DNA of 64,000 nucleotides from contig NC_049991.1 in assembly GCF_000003815.2 (NCBI RefSeq), positions 5,987,372-6,051,371 on the forward strand, given 5' to 3'. Positions 1 to 12,092 of this stretch are shown one piece after another. Position 1 is the first letter of the stretch. Each line of letters starts with the position of its first letter. The stretch comes from Branchiostoma floridae. Taxonomy: Eukaryota; Chordata; Leptocardii; Amphioxiformes; Branchiostomatidae. The notes under the pieces were generated by a model. That model saw only the letters and a list, made by a program, of their open reading frames with translations. It was not told where the DNA came from and ran no database searches. A program made the translations under genes and the position numbers.

Positions 1-359
1 TAAAAAGTTAACACATTTGCATGTGACAGCATGACCACTTTGGCTTTATTCTAAGACAACATGAACACACACACAGCATGTCTTGTACAATCAACACGAA
101 TAATTGACAATATCTAAAAATAATATATCAATATTTCTATGAGGTATAAGGTTGGATTTTTCCACATGCATTACAGGTATCATCAATACGGGCAAAATCA
201 ACCAAGTATACATATTAATAAATTCTCATAAATCATCTCGAGATTGCACTAGATATAGCAGTAGTTTAAGGTCATCCCTGATATCGAACATGGCAATTTT
301 ACAGTTGTATCTCTTTCTATTGATAAAGCATTTGTAAGAGAACACTGGTTCATTGTTTA
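1..359. other. AT-rich non-coding stretch
   Basis: No supportable gene, RNA or repeat was recognised. The last 100 bases may be a decayed upstream part of the reverse transcriptase fragment that follows. Confidence 0.4.
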
Positions 360-515
360 TTGTGCGGTGTACCCCAAAGATCCATCCTTGGCCCCCTCTT
401 GTTCTTGCTTCATGTTAATGACATGGCATCGGCATCAAAGAAATTATCTACACTGTTATTTTCCGACGATACAATTTTATCAATGTCCCGCAAAATTTTT
501 GATACCTATGGGGCT
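360..515 (+). pseudogene. LINE reverse transcriptase fragment
   Basis: The plus strand reads CGVPQRSILGPLLFLLHVND and, about 15 residues later, LLFSDDT. In non-LTR retrotransposons of the CR1/jockey-like group the corresponding blocks are GVPQGSILGPLLF and FADDT, so this is reverse transcriptase palm-domain sequence. The catalytic block has S for A ahead of DD, and neither side continues into a longer reverse transcriptase frame. It is a short decayed remnant, not a gene. Confidence 0.7.
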
Positions 516-577
516 TTTATGAATTCATATTTCTGCCTAACAGTGGGACGTTTTTAAAAATATAAGAATTATTTGGG

Positions 578-2039
578 TTATTTCATGACTCGACTCTCCA
601 GTTGCCCGACTCCGTGCATCACAAGTCTGTCCGAGAAAACGTCCACAGTACCGAAGGCGTTACTTCCGGGCGGCACTTCAATAACACCCGGTAGGGTCAC
701 GTGATGGATCTCGTTCCCAGAGTCGAAGTGGTACCCACCCCCGTGATCGTGCCCGGAGAAGTAAGCCAGCACGACGTCTGAGAAGTCTTGGAGGATGTTC
801 AGGACGTCTTGGTAGTTCCACAGTAGACACATCACGTAGCAAGAGTTTGGGTGAACGGGAACGTGACCTACAGCATAAGAGTTGGTGTAGAAAGAGATAA
901 AACGAGACAAAAGAAAAATTTGAGTTGAACCTTTTTCTTTTAAATAGTAAAAACGTTGTACTAGACTTCTATCTATACGTAAAGCTTCAGTAAATAATCA
1001 ACTAAGGTTATTAGTAAATAGCTTACAACAGTTATTCATTCACACCCCATTAATAAATACAAACGTTTCAGCGACACTCTGTCACCTTCCTTCCGACAAA
1101 AATGACTGTGTTTCCTCGTACTGCAGCTAGGTGTCGCTGCAGTACCATTAGGAATGCTTATACATACTGCACATATTTAAAGGCACTCTCACATTTAACT
1201 GTTGATAACGCTTTTTACAACGTCTGATCGAACGCATAACTGTTACCTGATATCACGACTTTCTCCCCTCGTTGGCGAGCGACCTCTAGCGTTTCACGCA
1301 GCCACTGCAGTTGCTCCTCCCCCATGCCACCGTTAAACAGAACGAACCTACGGTCGACCCCAAAAAGACCATCTGGCGAATTCAGTTCCTCGTTCTTGTT
1401 CATTTGTCTCAGAATCTCCCCTGCTTTCTTGTACTGTGGCGAATCTTTATCTCTCCCTATTCCACACATACTGATGTCATAGTTATCAAGAATGACGAAT
1501 CTGTAGCCATTGTATGGAGAGAAATCGTAGTAGACAGCGTCTGCTTCCTTCTTCACAACTTCTTTAAGATTACTGGCAATGTCTTGAGACTCTGGTCCAG
1601 TGAATAGCGGTGACTTCATAAGATAGCTTCTTGAGAAGTTGTAGAATTCGTGGTTGCCCCATATGTGATGCAGTCCGAAAGGAACGCCTTGAAATTCTTT
1701 CAAGACAGCTTGCAGAGCGTTCTCTGAGTTTTTCCGTCTTGTGTTAAAGCCGTCTATGATGTCGCCAAGTTGAAGTACAAACTGGATTCTGTTTTCTTCC
1801 TTCCAGTGCTGCACTGCCTCACGTAAGAGATAGAGGGCGTTTCTGTAGTACCGCTTTTTAGTCTGGGTAAAGTTCATGGCATCGTCAAGGTCTCCGTATT
1901 GGACGTCTGCAATGATTCCAAAAGAAAATAGGGGGCGCTCTTCTGTTGTTGCCATCGCTGCCCGTACACTCGACTGCGGATATCTAAGTGTCGAAAATAT
2001 GTGATGGTATTTAGCGTGGCGTAAGAGTTTTTGAGCCAA
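578..2039 (-). CDS. ADPRM: Manganese-dependent ADP-ribose/CDP-alcohol diphosphatase
   Basis: Two coding exons on the minus strand, 2039-1247 and 867-578, join in phase 1 (donor GTAACA, acceptor ending TGTAG) into 360 residues; human ADPRM has 342. The metallophosphoesterase motifs are all present: IADVQYGD near residues 43-50, GDIIDG at 92-97, GNHEFYN at 128-134, GHVPVHP across the splice and GHDHGGG near the C-terminus. Known members use a two-metal (Mn) centre to hydrolyse ADP-ribose and CDP-alcohols such as CDP-choline to nucleoside monophosphates. The start is ambiguous. Met1 gives a 28-residue basic, Ser-containing leader without acidic residues; Met29 (MATTEE) fits the usual cytosolic protein better. 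The last exon closes with the family-typical AFGTVDVFSDR block and a TAA stop. Function by orthology; high confidence in identity, lower in the start. Confidence 0.94.
868..1246 (-). other. ADPRM intron
   Basis: The 379-base intron is bounded by GT at 1246-1245 and AG at 869-868 on the minus strand. Nothing else was recognised in it. Confidence 0.9.
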
Positions 2040-2586
2040 CGCTAGGCAAATAATTTGGCCTATTTTGTTTCGTGAGACAGTACGATTGTTGTTGAAAATA
2101 CAAACAGGAAATTGTATAGCAACGTCCCGAAACTAATTGTCGTTCTTTGATGTGGTACAGCGTCAGCTTGTTGCAGAGCAAACTTCTGAAGTAATAGAAA
2201 CTGTAGAAAATGGTAGAACACAGAAATATCGTTACAACTGATACCTCTGATTGAAATTAAATTATCCAGTTTAGAAAGTACATTATGACGAAAAACCCAA
2301 TCTATATCGTCTTCATCTGTCGTGACATATACATGTTTACCCCCTTTTATCCAAGAGGCATGGTCCGTGGCTAAGAGACACGTTACTTTCAACGCTGACG
2401 CATACCCTGAAGTAGGGCTCAATCCCCAACTTTACTTTCAAAACACACTTTTCAGCCATATATTTCAGTATTCAATGTCATTTCGCAGCAGTTTATGAGA
2501 GAAGTGAAACCTAAAATAGACCATCGAAAGCCTTTTTACAGGCAAAAAAGGTGCAAAACAGCGCTTACAAAATAATGAATAATATC
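2040..2586. other. Region upstream of ADPRM
   Basis: Expected to hold the ADPRM promoter and 5' UTR. A minus-strand open frame of 120 codons (2060-2422) lies here but shows no recognisable domain and reads like chance. No TATA box was found that I would defend. Confidence 0.4.
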
Positions 2587-2680
2587 TGTGTGTGTGTGAG
2601 TGAGTGTGTGTGGGGGGGGGGGGGGGGGAGGGAGTTGGCGTGTGCCTGTGTGTGTGTGTGTGCTCATGCGTGTGTGAGTA
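2587..2680. repeat. TG microsatellite with G run
   Basis: Alternating TG/GT tracts surround an uninterrupted G tract at about 2611-2627. Simple sequence repeat. Confidence 0.9.
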
Positions 2681-3186
2681 TAATCACCAGGTGTATTTTG
2701 CCAGCCAGTAGGTACCCATCATGAGTAATGAGGCTGATTAACGTGGTCGAGGCACCTCCTCGAGCACGGGACCCCCGTTTTACGTCCCTCCCGGTATCTA
2801 TGTCGAACTGGGATATAATTTTTTCTACAAATTCTCATTCTCCTACGCAGAGGGACCACAGTCGTGTCGAAACTCCTTGTGGTCACAGTTACCTAGCCGT
2901 TGGGAACCGTGCGTATGACTACAAACAGAATAATTTCATTATTAATTTGTGTTACGAAACCTGGATTACGAAACCCGGAAGTAAAGCACCCCCCTCCCAA
3001 CCTGACTTTAGTTTGCGTTCCCCTTCCAATGAAACAATATCCGGCAAGCAGGCGACCACGATTAGATAAATGTTCACTAACGAAACCACTGGAGATTGAC
3101 AGAGCACGAAAATATTCAAAATAGTGCGTTTTCTGTGACCTTACCTGGGGAAATTCAGTCCTGTGCTGCACGAAGAATTCTACCTG
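2681..3186. other. Intergenic stretch left of the foldback element
   Basis: Small overlapping open frames occur on both strands, but none has a recognisable domain or splice context. No gene is supported. Confidence 0.4.
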
Positions 3187-3194
3187 ACCTTTTG

Positions 3195-3309
3195 GGTAAA
3201 GGGATCATTTAAGTTGTCCCGAGCATGTAAATGAGTACTAAGTTGTCCCGAGAATATTAAAGAGATGCATGCAAATAACTATGAATGCATCAAGAAGACC
3301 AATAGAATC
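3195..3309 (+). repeat. Left terminal inverted repeat of foldback element
   Basis: About 115 bp matching 16054-16172 in reverse complement, with roughly three differences. It contains the motif TAAGTTGTCCCGAG twice in direct orientation, near 3209 and 3240, as does the right end. Confidence 0.88.
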
Positions 3310-5440
3310 CAGGAGAAACCAGGACAAACCAGGAGAATCTAAGAGAATACAGGAGAAACCAGGAGAATCCGGCAGAATACAGGAGAAACTAGGAGAAACC
3401 AGGAAAAACCCGGAGAATCTAGGAGAATACAGGAGAAACTAGGAGAAACCAGGAGAAACCAGGAGAATCTAGGAGAATCCAGGAGAATATAGGAGAAACC
3501 AGGAGAAACCCGGAGAAACTAGGAGAAACCTGGAGAATACAGGAGAAACTAGGAGAAACTAGGAGAAACCAGGAGAAACCCGGAGAATCGAGGAGAATCC
3601 AGGAAAAACTAGGAGAAACCAGGAGAAACGAGGAGAATCCAGGAGAAACCCGGAGAATCGAGGAGAATCCTGGAGAATACAGGAGAAACCTGGAGAATAC
3701 AGGAGAAACCTGGAGAATACAGCAGAAACTAGGAGAAACCAGGAGAAACCCGGAGAATCTAGGAGAATACAGGAGAAACTGGGAGAAACCAGGAGAAACC
3801 TGGAGAATCTAGGAGAATCAAGGAGAATACAGGAGAAACTAGGAGAAACCAGGAGAATCTGGGAGAATCCAGGAGAATACAGGAAAAACTAGGAGAAACT
3901 AGGAGAAACCAGGAGAAACCCGGAGAATCTAGGAGACTACAGGAAAAACTAGGAGAAACCAGGAGAAACGAGGAGAAACTAGGAGAAACCAGGAGAAACC
4001 CGGAGAATCTAGGAGAATACAGGAGAAACCCGGAGAAACCCGGAGAATCTAGGAGAATCCAGGAGAATACAGGAGAATCTAGGAGAATCTAGGAGAATAC
4101 AGGAAAAACTAGGAGAAACCAGGATAAACGAGGAGAATCTAGGAGAAAAAAGGAGAAACCAGGAGAAACCCGGAGAATCTAGGAGAATCCAGGAGAATAC
4201 AGGAGAAAATGGGAGAAACCAGGAGAAACCAGGAGAATCTTGGAGAATACAGGAGAAACCAGGAGAAACCTGGAGAATACAGGAGAAACTAGGAGAAACC
4301 AGGAGAAACCCGGAGAAGTTAGGAGAATCAAGGAGAATACAGGAAAAACTAGGAGAAACTAGGAGAAACCAGGAGAAACCCGTAGAATCTAGGAGAATAC
4401 AGGAGAATACAGGAAAAACTAGGAGAAACCAGGATAAACGAGGAGAATCTAGGAGAAAAAAGGAGAAACCAGGAGAAACCCGGAGAATCTAGGAGAATCC
4501 AGGAGAATACAGGAGAAACTAGGAGAAACCAGGAGAAACCCGGAGAATCTAGGAGAATACAGGAGAAACTGGGAGAAACCAGGAGAAACCAGGAGAATCT
4601 AGGAGAATCCAGGAGAATCCAGGAGAAACCAGGAGAAACCAGGAGAAGCCCGGAGAAACTAGGAGAAACCTGGAGAATCCAGGAGAATACAGGAGAAACA
4701 AGGAGAAACCCGGAGAAACGAGGAGAAACTAGGAGAATCCAGGAGAATACAGGAGAAACCTGGAGAATACAGGAGAAACCTGGAGAATACAGCAGAAACT
4801 AGGAGAAACCAGGAGAAACCCGGATAATCTAGGAGAATACAGGAGAAACTGGGAGAAACCAGGAGAAACCTGGAGAATCTAGGAGAATCAAGGAGAATAC
4901 AGGAGAAACTAGGAGAAACCAGGAGAATCTAGGAGAATACAGGAGAATACAGGAAAAACTAGGAGAAACTAGGAGAAACCAGGAGAAACCCGGAGAATCT
5001 AGGAGACTACAGGAAAAACTAGGAGAAACGAGGAGAAACGAGGAGAAACTAGGAGAAACCAGGAGAAACTAGGAGAATCTAGGAGAATCCAGGAGAAATC
5101 AGGAGAAATCAGGAGAAACCAGGAGAATCTAGGAGAATCTAGGAGAATCCAGGAGAATCCAGGAGAAACCCGGAGAATCTAGGAGAATCCAGGAGAAACC
5201 AGAAGAAACCAGGAGAACCCAGGAGAATACAGGAGAAACAGGGAGAATCTAGGAGAATCCAGGAGAAGCTAGGAGAAACCTGGAGAATCCTGGAGAATCT
5301 AGGAGAATCTAGGAGAAGCCAGGAGTATCTAGGAGAATCTCAGGAGAATACAGGAGAAACTAGGAGAATCCAGGAGAAACTAGGAGAAACCAGGAGAATC
5401 CAGGAGAATGCAGGAGAATCTAGGAGAAACCAGGAGAATC

Positions 5441-6030
5441 CATGAGAAACCAGGAGAATACATGAGAAACTTTGAGAAACTAGTAGAAACTAGGAGTAAC
5501 CAGGAGAAATCCGAAGAATCCAGGAGAATACAGTAGAAACTAGGAGAATCCAGGAGAAACTAGGAGAAACCTGGAGAATAGTGGAGAAACCAAGAGAATC
5601 TAGGGGAAACAAGGAGAATTAAGGAGAAACTAGGAGAATCCAAGAGAATCCAGGAAAATACAGGAAAAACCAGGAGAAAGTAGGAGAATCCAAGAGAAGC
5701 TATCAGAAACCAAGAGATTCAAGGAGAAACCAGGAGAAACAAGGAGGATCTAGGAGAATACAGGAGAATCTAGGAGGATACAACAGAAACTTGGATAGTC
5801 CAGGAGAATATCGCAGGAAGTTCGAGAATACAGGAGAAACGCAGGAGAAACCAGGAGAAAGCAGGAGAAACTTTGATTGTTCAGGATAATACAGGAGAAA
5901 ATAGGAGAATCTAGGAGAAACCAGGAGAAACCAAGAGAATCTAGGAGAAATAAGAGGAATACAGGAGAAACTAAGAGAAACAAGGAGAAACTAGCAGAAT
6001 ACTGGAGAACTGAAGAGAAGACAGGAGAAT
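5441..6030 (+). repeat. Direct duplication inside left array, copy 1
   Basis: This irregular block (CATGAGAAAC through GAAGAGAAGACAGGAG) recurs at 7259-7826 with the same rare variant units in the same order, offset by about 1.8 kb. Confidence 0.85.
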
Positions 6031-7258
6031 CCAGGAGAATCTAGGAGAATCCAGGAGAATCCAGGAGAATCTAGGAGAATCCAGGAGAATCCAGGAGAAT
6101 CTAGGAGAATCCAGGAGAATCCAGGAGAATCTAGGAGAAACCAGGAGAAACCCGGAGAATCTAGGAGAATCCAGGAGAATCCAGGAGAAACCCGGAGAAT
6201 CTAGGAGAATCCAGGAGAATACAGGAGAATCTAGGAGAAACAAGGAGAATCTAGGAGAATCCAGGAGAATCTAGGAGAATCCAGGAGAATACCCGGAGAA
6301 ACTAGGAGATAACCTGGAGAATGGAGGAGAATACTAGGAAAAACTAGGAGAAACCAGGAGAAACCCGGAGAAACGAGGAGAATCCAGGAGAAGAAACCCG
6401 GAGAATCGAGGAGAATCCAGGAGAATACAGGAGAAACCTGGAGAATACAGGAGAAACTAGGAGAAACCTGGAGAATACAGGAGAAACTAGGAGAAACCAG
6501 GAGAAACCCGGAGAATCTAGGAGAATACAGGAGAAACTGGGAGAAACCAGGAGAAACCAGGAGAAATCTAGGAGAATCCAGGAGAATNNNNNNNNNNNNN
6601 NNNNNNNNNNNNNNNNNNNNNNNNNNNNNNNNNNNNNNNNNNNNNNNNNNNNNNNNNNNNNNNNNNNNNNNNNNNNNNNNNNNNNNNNNNNNNNNNNNNN
6701 NNNNNNNNNNNNNNNNNNNCGGAGAATCCATGAGAAATCCGGAGAATCTAGGAGAATCCAGGAGAAACCAGGAGAAACTAGGAGAATCCAGGAGAATCCA
6801 GGAGAACCTAGGAGAATCTAGGAGAAGCTAGGAGAAACCCGGAGAATCTAGGAGAATCCAGGAGAAACCAGGAGAATACAGGAGAAACTAGGAGAATCCT
6901 GGAGAATCCAGAAGAATACAGGAGAATCTAGGAGAAACTAGGAAAAACCAGGAGAAACCCGGAGAATCTAGGAGAATCCAGGAGAATATACGAAAAAATA
7001 GGAGAAACTAGGAGAAACCAGGAGAAACCCGGAGAATCTAGGAGAATACAGGAGAATAAAGGAGAAACTAGGAGAATCCAGGAGAAACTAGGAGAAACCT
7101 GGAGAATCCCGGAAAAACTAGGAGAAACCAGGAGAAACCAGGAGAATCTAGGAGAATCCAGGAGAATACAGGAGAAACTAGGAGAATCCAGGAGAAACTA
7201 GGAGAAACCAGGAGAATCCAGGAGAATACAGGAGAAACTAGGAGAAACCAGGAGAATC

Positions 7259-7826
7259 CATGAGAAACCAGGAGAATACATGAGAAACTTTGAGAAACTA
7301 GTAGAAACTAGGAGTAACCAGGAGAAATCCGAAGAATCCAGGAGAATACAGTAGAAACTAGGAGAATCCAGGAGAAACTAGGAGAAACCTGGAGAATAGT
7401 GGAGAAACCAAGAGAATCTAGGGGAAACAAGGAGAATTAAGGAGAAACTAGGAGAAACCAAGAGAATCCAGGAAAATACAGGAAAAACCAGGAGAAAGTA
7501 GGAGAATCCAAGAGAAGCTATCAGAAACCAAGAGATTCAAGGAGAAACCAGGAGAAACAAGGAGGAACTAGGAGAATACAGGAGAATCTAGGAGGATACA
7601 ACAGAAACTTGGATAGTCCAGGAGAATATCGGAGGAAGTTCGAGAATACAGGAGAAACGCAGGAGAAACTTTGATTGTTCAGGATAATACAGGAGAAAAT
7701 AGGAGAATCTAGGAGAAACCAGGAGAAACCAAGAGAATCTAGGAGACATAAGGAGAATACAGGAGATACCAAGAGAAAACAGGAGAAACTAGCAGAATAC
7801 TGGAGAACTGAAGAGAAGACAGGAGA
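7259..7826 (+). repeat. Direct duplication inside left array, copy 2
   Basis: Second copy of the block at 5441-6030. It is slightly shorter, lacking a few 10-bp units, and is followed by a short (AATA)n tract near 7827. Confidence 0.85.
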
Positions 7827-8515
7827 AATAAATAAATAAATAAAGACAGGAGAAACCAGAGAATCTAGGAGAATCAGGAGAAAAAAGGAGAAACCCAGAG
7901 AATAGATGAGAAAATAGGAGACTACAGGAGAAACCAGGAGAATAGAGGAAAANNNNNNNNNNNNNNNNNNNNNNNNNNNNNNNNNNNNNNNNNNNNNNNN
8001 NNNNNNNNNNNNNNNNNNNNNNNNNNNNNNNNNNNNNNNNNNNNNNNNNNNNNNNNNNNNNNNNNNNNNNNNNNNNNNNNNNNNNNNNNNNNNNNNNNNN
8101 NNNNNNNNNNNNNNNNNNNNNNNNNNNNNNNNNNNNNNNNNNNNNNNNNNNNNNNNNNNNNNNNNNNNNNNNNNNNNNNNNNNNNNNNNNNNNNNNNNNN
8201 NNNNNAGAAACTAGGAGAAATCAAGAGAATCCAGGACACACCAGGAGAAACTATGATAATCCATGAGAAACTAGGAGTAACCAAGAGAAACCAGGAGAAA
8301 CCTAGAGAATAAAAGAGAAACCAAGAGAAACAAGGAGAAACTAGGAGAATACTGGAGAAACCAAGAGAATAGAGGAGAAACTTGGAGAATCCTGGAGAAT
8401 ACAAATGAAACTTGGAGAATACAGGAGACGCCAAGAAAATACAGGAAAATTTTGGAAACAATCCAGGAGAATACCGTATATATATATAGAAACTTGGAGA
8501 ATACAGGAGAATCTT

Positions 8516-9062
8516 AACCCTATGAGAAGGTATTAAAGTCTTATATCCGTTGCAGTGCGAGGGTAACAATATCAAAGTGCTTCATGTTTTGTATTCATGT
8601 CATAAAAATGAAATGTCAGTTAAAGATATGCTCCCTCAGGACTCCAGCGTGAGTAACTTCTTGACGCTCGAGTGCTCCCGTCTGGACATCCCGATATCGC
8701 CGTCCCGTTTAAACCAAGGAGGTTAATGTTTAAACAATACTGCTGTTATTGTTATTGATATGTTATTTAATGAAAATGAGTGTGTGGGGGAGGGTCATGG
8801 AAAATTTTTGAGGGAGGGCCATCGAAATATTTTTTGAGCCGGGATGGTCATTGAATTTTTTTTTACACCATCCCTCTCCCAGTAAAAATCGAACTGTCCC
8901 TAACCTTTGACCAAATTAATTTAGCTTAAAATATGTGTCAGACATCGCCCTATCTACACTCGGTATTATGAATGACCTGGGAGTACCGAGGGCCAAATGT
9001 TGGAAAATTACATACAATACTGATGCATACATATACATATACACCCAGCAAACACACACATA
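8516..9062. other. Foldback element interior, left part
   Basis: Non-repetitive sequence with no recognisable gene. It contains two related GA-rich phrases (GGGAGGGTCATGG and GGGAGGGCCATCG near 8788 and 8812). Confidence 0.5.
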
Positions 9063-9221
9063 GGACCCTGCTCTTACATACACACGCGACCCTGCGCTTA
9101 CACACACGCACGACCCTGCGCTTACACACACACACATGACCCTGCGCTTTCACACACACGGCCCTGCGCCTACACACACACACGGCCCTGGCTTACACGC
9201 ACACACACGGCCCTGCGCTTA
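9063..9221. repeat. CA-rich minisatellite, left half
   Basis: Tandem units of about 26-30 bp built on CACACACGACCCTGCGCTTA. The same repeat resumes at 10250, so the array was split by the element at 9222-10249. Confidence 0.9.
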
Positions 9222-10249
9222 TACCCCCTTTCCACTAGGACGGCGCTCTCACGGCGCTCTCTCTGCGACCTCAAATATGATAGAGCGCGGTGAGAGCGCG
9301 GTGGGATCGCCAAGGTCGCCATGGGAGCGCGCAGAGAGCGCGGTGGGAGCGCCATGGTCGCCATGGTCGCCATCACCTCCGCGACTGTTTTGAACCTGCT
9401 CAAAACAGTCGCCGTGAGAGCGCCGTGGACGGCGATCTAACGATGAGCGCAGAGAGAGCGCCAAGGGAGCGCGCAGTGAGCGCCGTGAGCGCCAAGAGAG
9501 CGCACGGCGAGCGCGGCGAGCGCAATAGGTCTCAACAGTGGTTTATGATACCAAATTAGCTAGGACGGCGCTCTCACCGCGCTCTCTCTGCGCTCTCAAC
9601 TGCAGTTTGAGAAGAAGTATATTTGAAACAGACAGAACCCGGAGAAATGTTTAATATGTACCGATGATTTACAATTAAACAAACTGAGAAGGAACTGAAC
9701 AAATTCGTTTTTTTGAATTTCAACATGATGACATCAGTTTTCTTGTTCTTCATTTGTACATTTATACTATTGAAGTCCTGTTTTCAATAAATCTAACTGT
9801 TTCAGTGTTGTATGATTTACACTAAAAGCGTGGCATGATAAAACAATTTATGGTGAACATGCTACATGACAGAAAAAGGACCAAGACAAACGTGTATATT
9901 TCGGGCTGAGTGACTGTACGGTGACCAAAATGGGATTTGTTTACAGCCTTGATTTTATTCTTTGAATGTTATGTAAGACGTAAAAGGGTGACTTTAAAGA
10001 TACCAAAATACACTATACACCAAAAGATTCGTTCTCTATCTCTGAAATTCATTGAACAATCTTTCAAACTTTTGTTAGCTCATAAAAAGCCTTGACTGAT
10101 GCTAAACTGAGTTTTTCGAGCGCGCTGGGGTCGCCCGAGCGATTCCACTAGAGCAGTTTTTCCGGCGTCGCGGCGCTCTCACGGCGCTCTGGCCAATTTT
10201 CCATCGCAGCGAGAGCGCAGTGAGAGCGCCGTCAAGTGGAAAGGGGGCC
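9222..10249. mobile_element. Harbinger-like MITE
   Basis: 1028 bp flanked by TTA at 9219-9221 and 10250-10252. The termini are inverted: CCCCCTTTCCACTAGGACGG at the left and its counterpart ending AAGTGGAAAGGGGGCC at the right. Three-base TWA/TTA target duplications and GG-CC-type ends are characteristic of the PIF/Harbinger superfamily. Subterminal GAGAGCGC motifs repeat heavily at both ends, and a second copy of the left end starts at about 9562. No transposase is encoded. Confidence 0.85.
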
Positions 10250-10390
10250 TTACATACACGCACACGACCCTGCGCTTACACCCACACACGGCAATGCGCA
10301 CACACACGCACGACCCTGCGTTTACGCACACACGACCCTGCGCTCACACACACACACACACACACACACGACCCTGCGCTTACACACGTC
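10250..10390. repeat. CA-rich minisatellite, right half
   Basis: Continuation of the CACACACGACCCTGCGCTTA array interrupted at 9222-10249. Confidence 0.9.
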
Positions 10391-11935
10391 TTACGATGCT
10401 CATGCACTGAAAGGGGAAATATTCTCACATACATTTACGGGAGTGACACACTGATTCATACGCTGTTGGGTTGTGATGTCTGACAAATGCTAGCATGGTC
10501 TATCTTCAAGAAACATAAATAAATTCGCGTGTTGCATGTAAAAACGACTTTCAAAGTGGGAACTGAAATCCCGGCCACCACGGGAATACGTGTCCCCTTC
10601 ACCCTGAAATCCATACAAAGGCCAAAACACTAAGCATTTTTTTATCTCGTTTTTTTTAATCTTGTTTTTGAAACATCTTACCAATAGCTATATCACCTAT
10701 CACCTATAGCTAGACATTTGACTCACTAACTCCCTAATGTGTTAGTCATTACAAAGAGCTCACGTCTACCGAAATAATAGACATTAACACCAGAACGACA
10801 ACAACAATAATACTATATTCAACACGTAAAGTTGTTTTTCAATGAAATGCACTCCCGTAGCAGTTTCGAACTCAAGCAAGAAACCATTTTTGTAGGAAAT
10901 GGAAGTAGGGTGACACAGAATTTTCGGTCTTCTCAGCCGAAAGTCATCAAGTCTTTCTATAGTGCGTTTCAAACATGTCTTCCAAATTGAAGACAAATCT
11001 CTTAACACAAATATGATTGTGCATGAGAGTTGCTGGAGGTGTTTTGTAATCTGAATGTACCGGGAGAAAGTCTTTACATCTGTTTGTTGATTCCCTCTGA
11101 AAGCTTTTCTCTTATTCTGGCTAGCGTTGTGATGCCTAGATCTCTGCTGTCATCTATATTATTTCCAGTGTGACACATGTTACACGAACGGAGGGAGATC
11201 ATTTACTGCTTGTCAACTCCACCTACAGCTACAGGCCGGCGGTGTTCTCAATTAACAACCCCCACACTGACGTGCGCCACCCATGTTGGTTTATGTTGTA
11301 TTTAGTTAGAATAACACCCCTATGTTATGNNNNNNNNNNNNNNNNNNNNNNNNNNNNNNNNNNNNNNNNNNNNNNNNNNNNNNNNNNNNNNNNNNNNNNN
11401 NNNNNNNNNNNNNNNNNNNNNNNNNNNNNCGCCATGTTGGAATAAAGCTCCTCAATATAGTTGCATCGTGTGCCCAAGAGTCGTCCCCTTATAGGACCCT
11501 TATAGCGATCCTTGTCCATACTGGCGGTGGGATAAAGAAAGACGTATCAATCAACAACATTCTGTTCTGACTTCTGTTTTCTGCGTCCGGATCGAGACTA
11601 AAAAAGCCAACAAAATGATTGCTAACATACGGTAAAATTTCACTAAGTAAGCTAAACCTTAAGCAACGGGTTCTACGTGCGGTTGTCCTGAGTACAATAA
11701 GTTCCTATATCCCAAACCTATCGTCCCTATCGGATCTTGACCTTTGGCGCTCGGTGGGGTTAACTACATCTGACCTGAGGTCAATCGGATTAGTTCAGAG
11801 ACAGACACAACCCTATCAGAGGCGTGTCTGACCGCGCCTCATGATTAGTGAACTATACCCGTGACGGGTGCTATACCTACCACCACGTCAAGCCCTACTG
11901 TATCAGGACCACCTGAAGCGGCAGCCGTTATCATA
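10391..11935. other. Foldback element interior, middle
   Basis: No gene recognised on either strand. Contains a 100-base N gap at 11330-11429. The open frames here are short and show no domain. Confidence 0.45.
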
Positions 11936-11994
11936 TGTATGAGTGTGTGTGTGCGTGCGTGTTTGTTTTTGTTTGTGTGTATGAGTGAGTGTGT

Positions 11995-12033
<39 letters not shown>

Positions 12034-12084
12034 TGTGTGTGGGTGGATGTATTTGTGTGCGTGTCCTGGGGGGGGGGGGGGAGG
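11936..12084. repeat. TG/GA microsatellite with G run
   Basis: Alternating TG tracts surround a (GA)n tract at 12000-12030, followed by a G tract at 12067-12081. Confidence 0.9.
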
Positions 12085-12092
12085 GGTTGGCA

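Larger units (their letters stand above)
3307..8515 (+). repeat. Left 10-bp minisatellite array
   Basis: Thousands of bases of a 10-bp unit with consensus AGGAGAATCC and common variants AGGAGAAACC, AGGAGAATAC, AGGAGAAACT and CGGAGAATCT. Variants recur in fixed order, giving a visible 50-bp higher-order unit in the left half. The repeat degrades toward 8515. Two N runs (6588-6719 and 7953-8205) interrupt it. The long minus-strand open frames rich in FSW, ILLDSP and LLVSP are by-products of a 30-base periodicity and are not genes. Confidence 0.97.

Noticed and set aside
2060-2422. 120-codon frame upstream of ADPRM
   Set aside because: No domain, no splice continuity with ADPRM and no coding-like pattern I could defend.
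3307-8515. CRISPR-like array
   Set aside because: Units abut with no unique spacers, and the sequence is animal nuclear DNA.
5750-8575. Long minus-strand open frames rich in FSW, ILLDSP and LLVSP
   Set aside because: They are the translated 10-bp minisatellite (30 bases give 10 codons) and change frame with unit slippage; no start context or domain.
9136-9559. Arg/Gly/Ala-rich open frames
   Set aside because: They arise from CA repeats and GAGAGCGC subterminal motifs of the MITE at 9222-10249.
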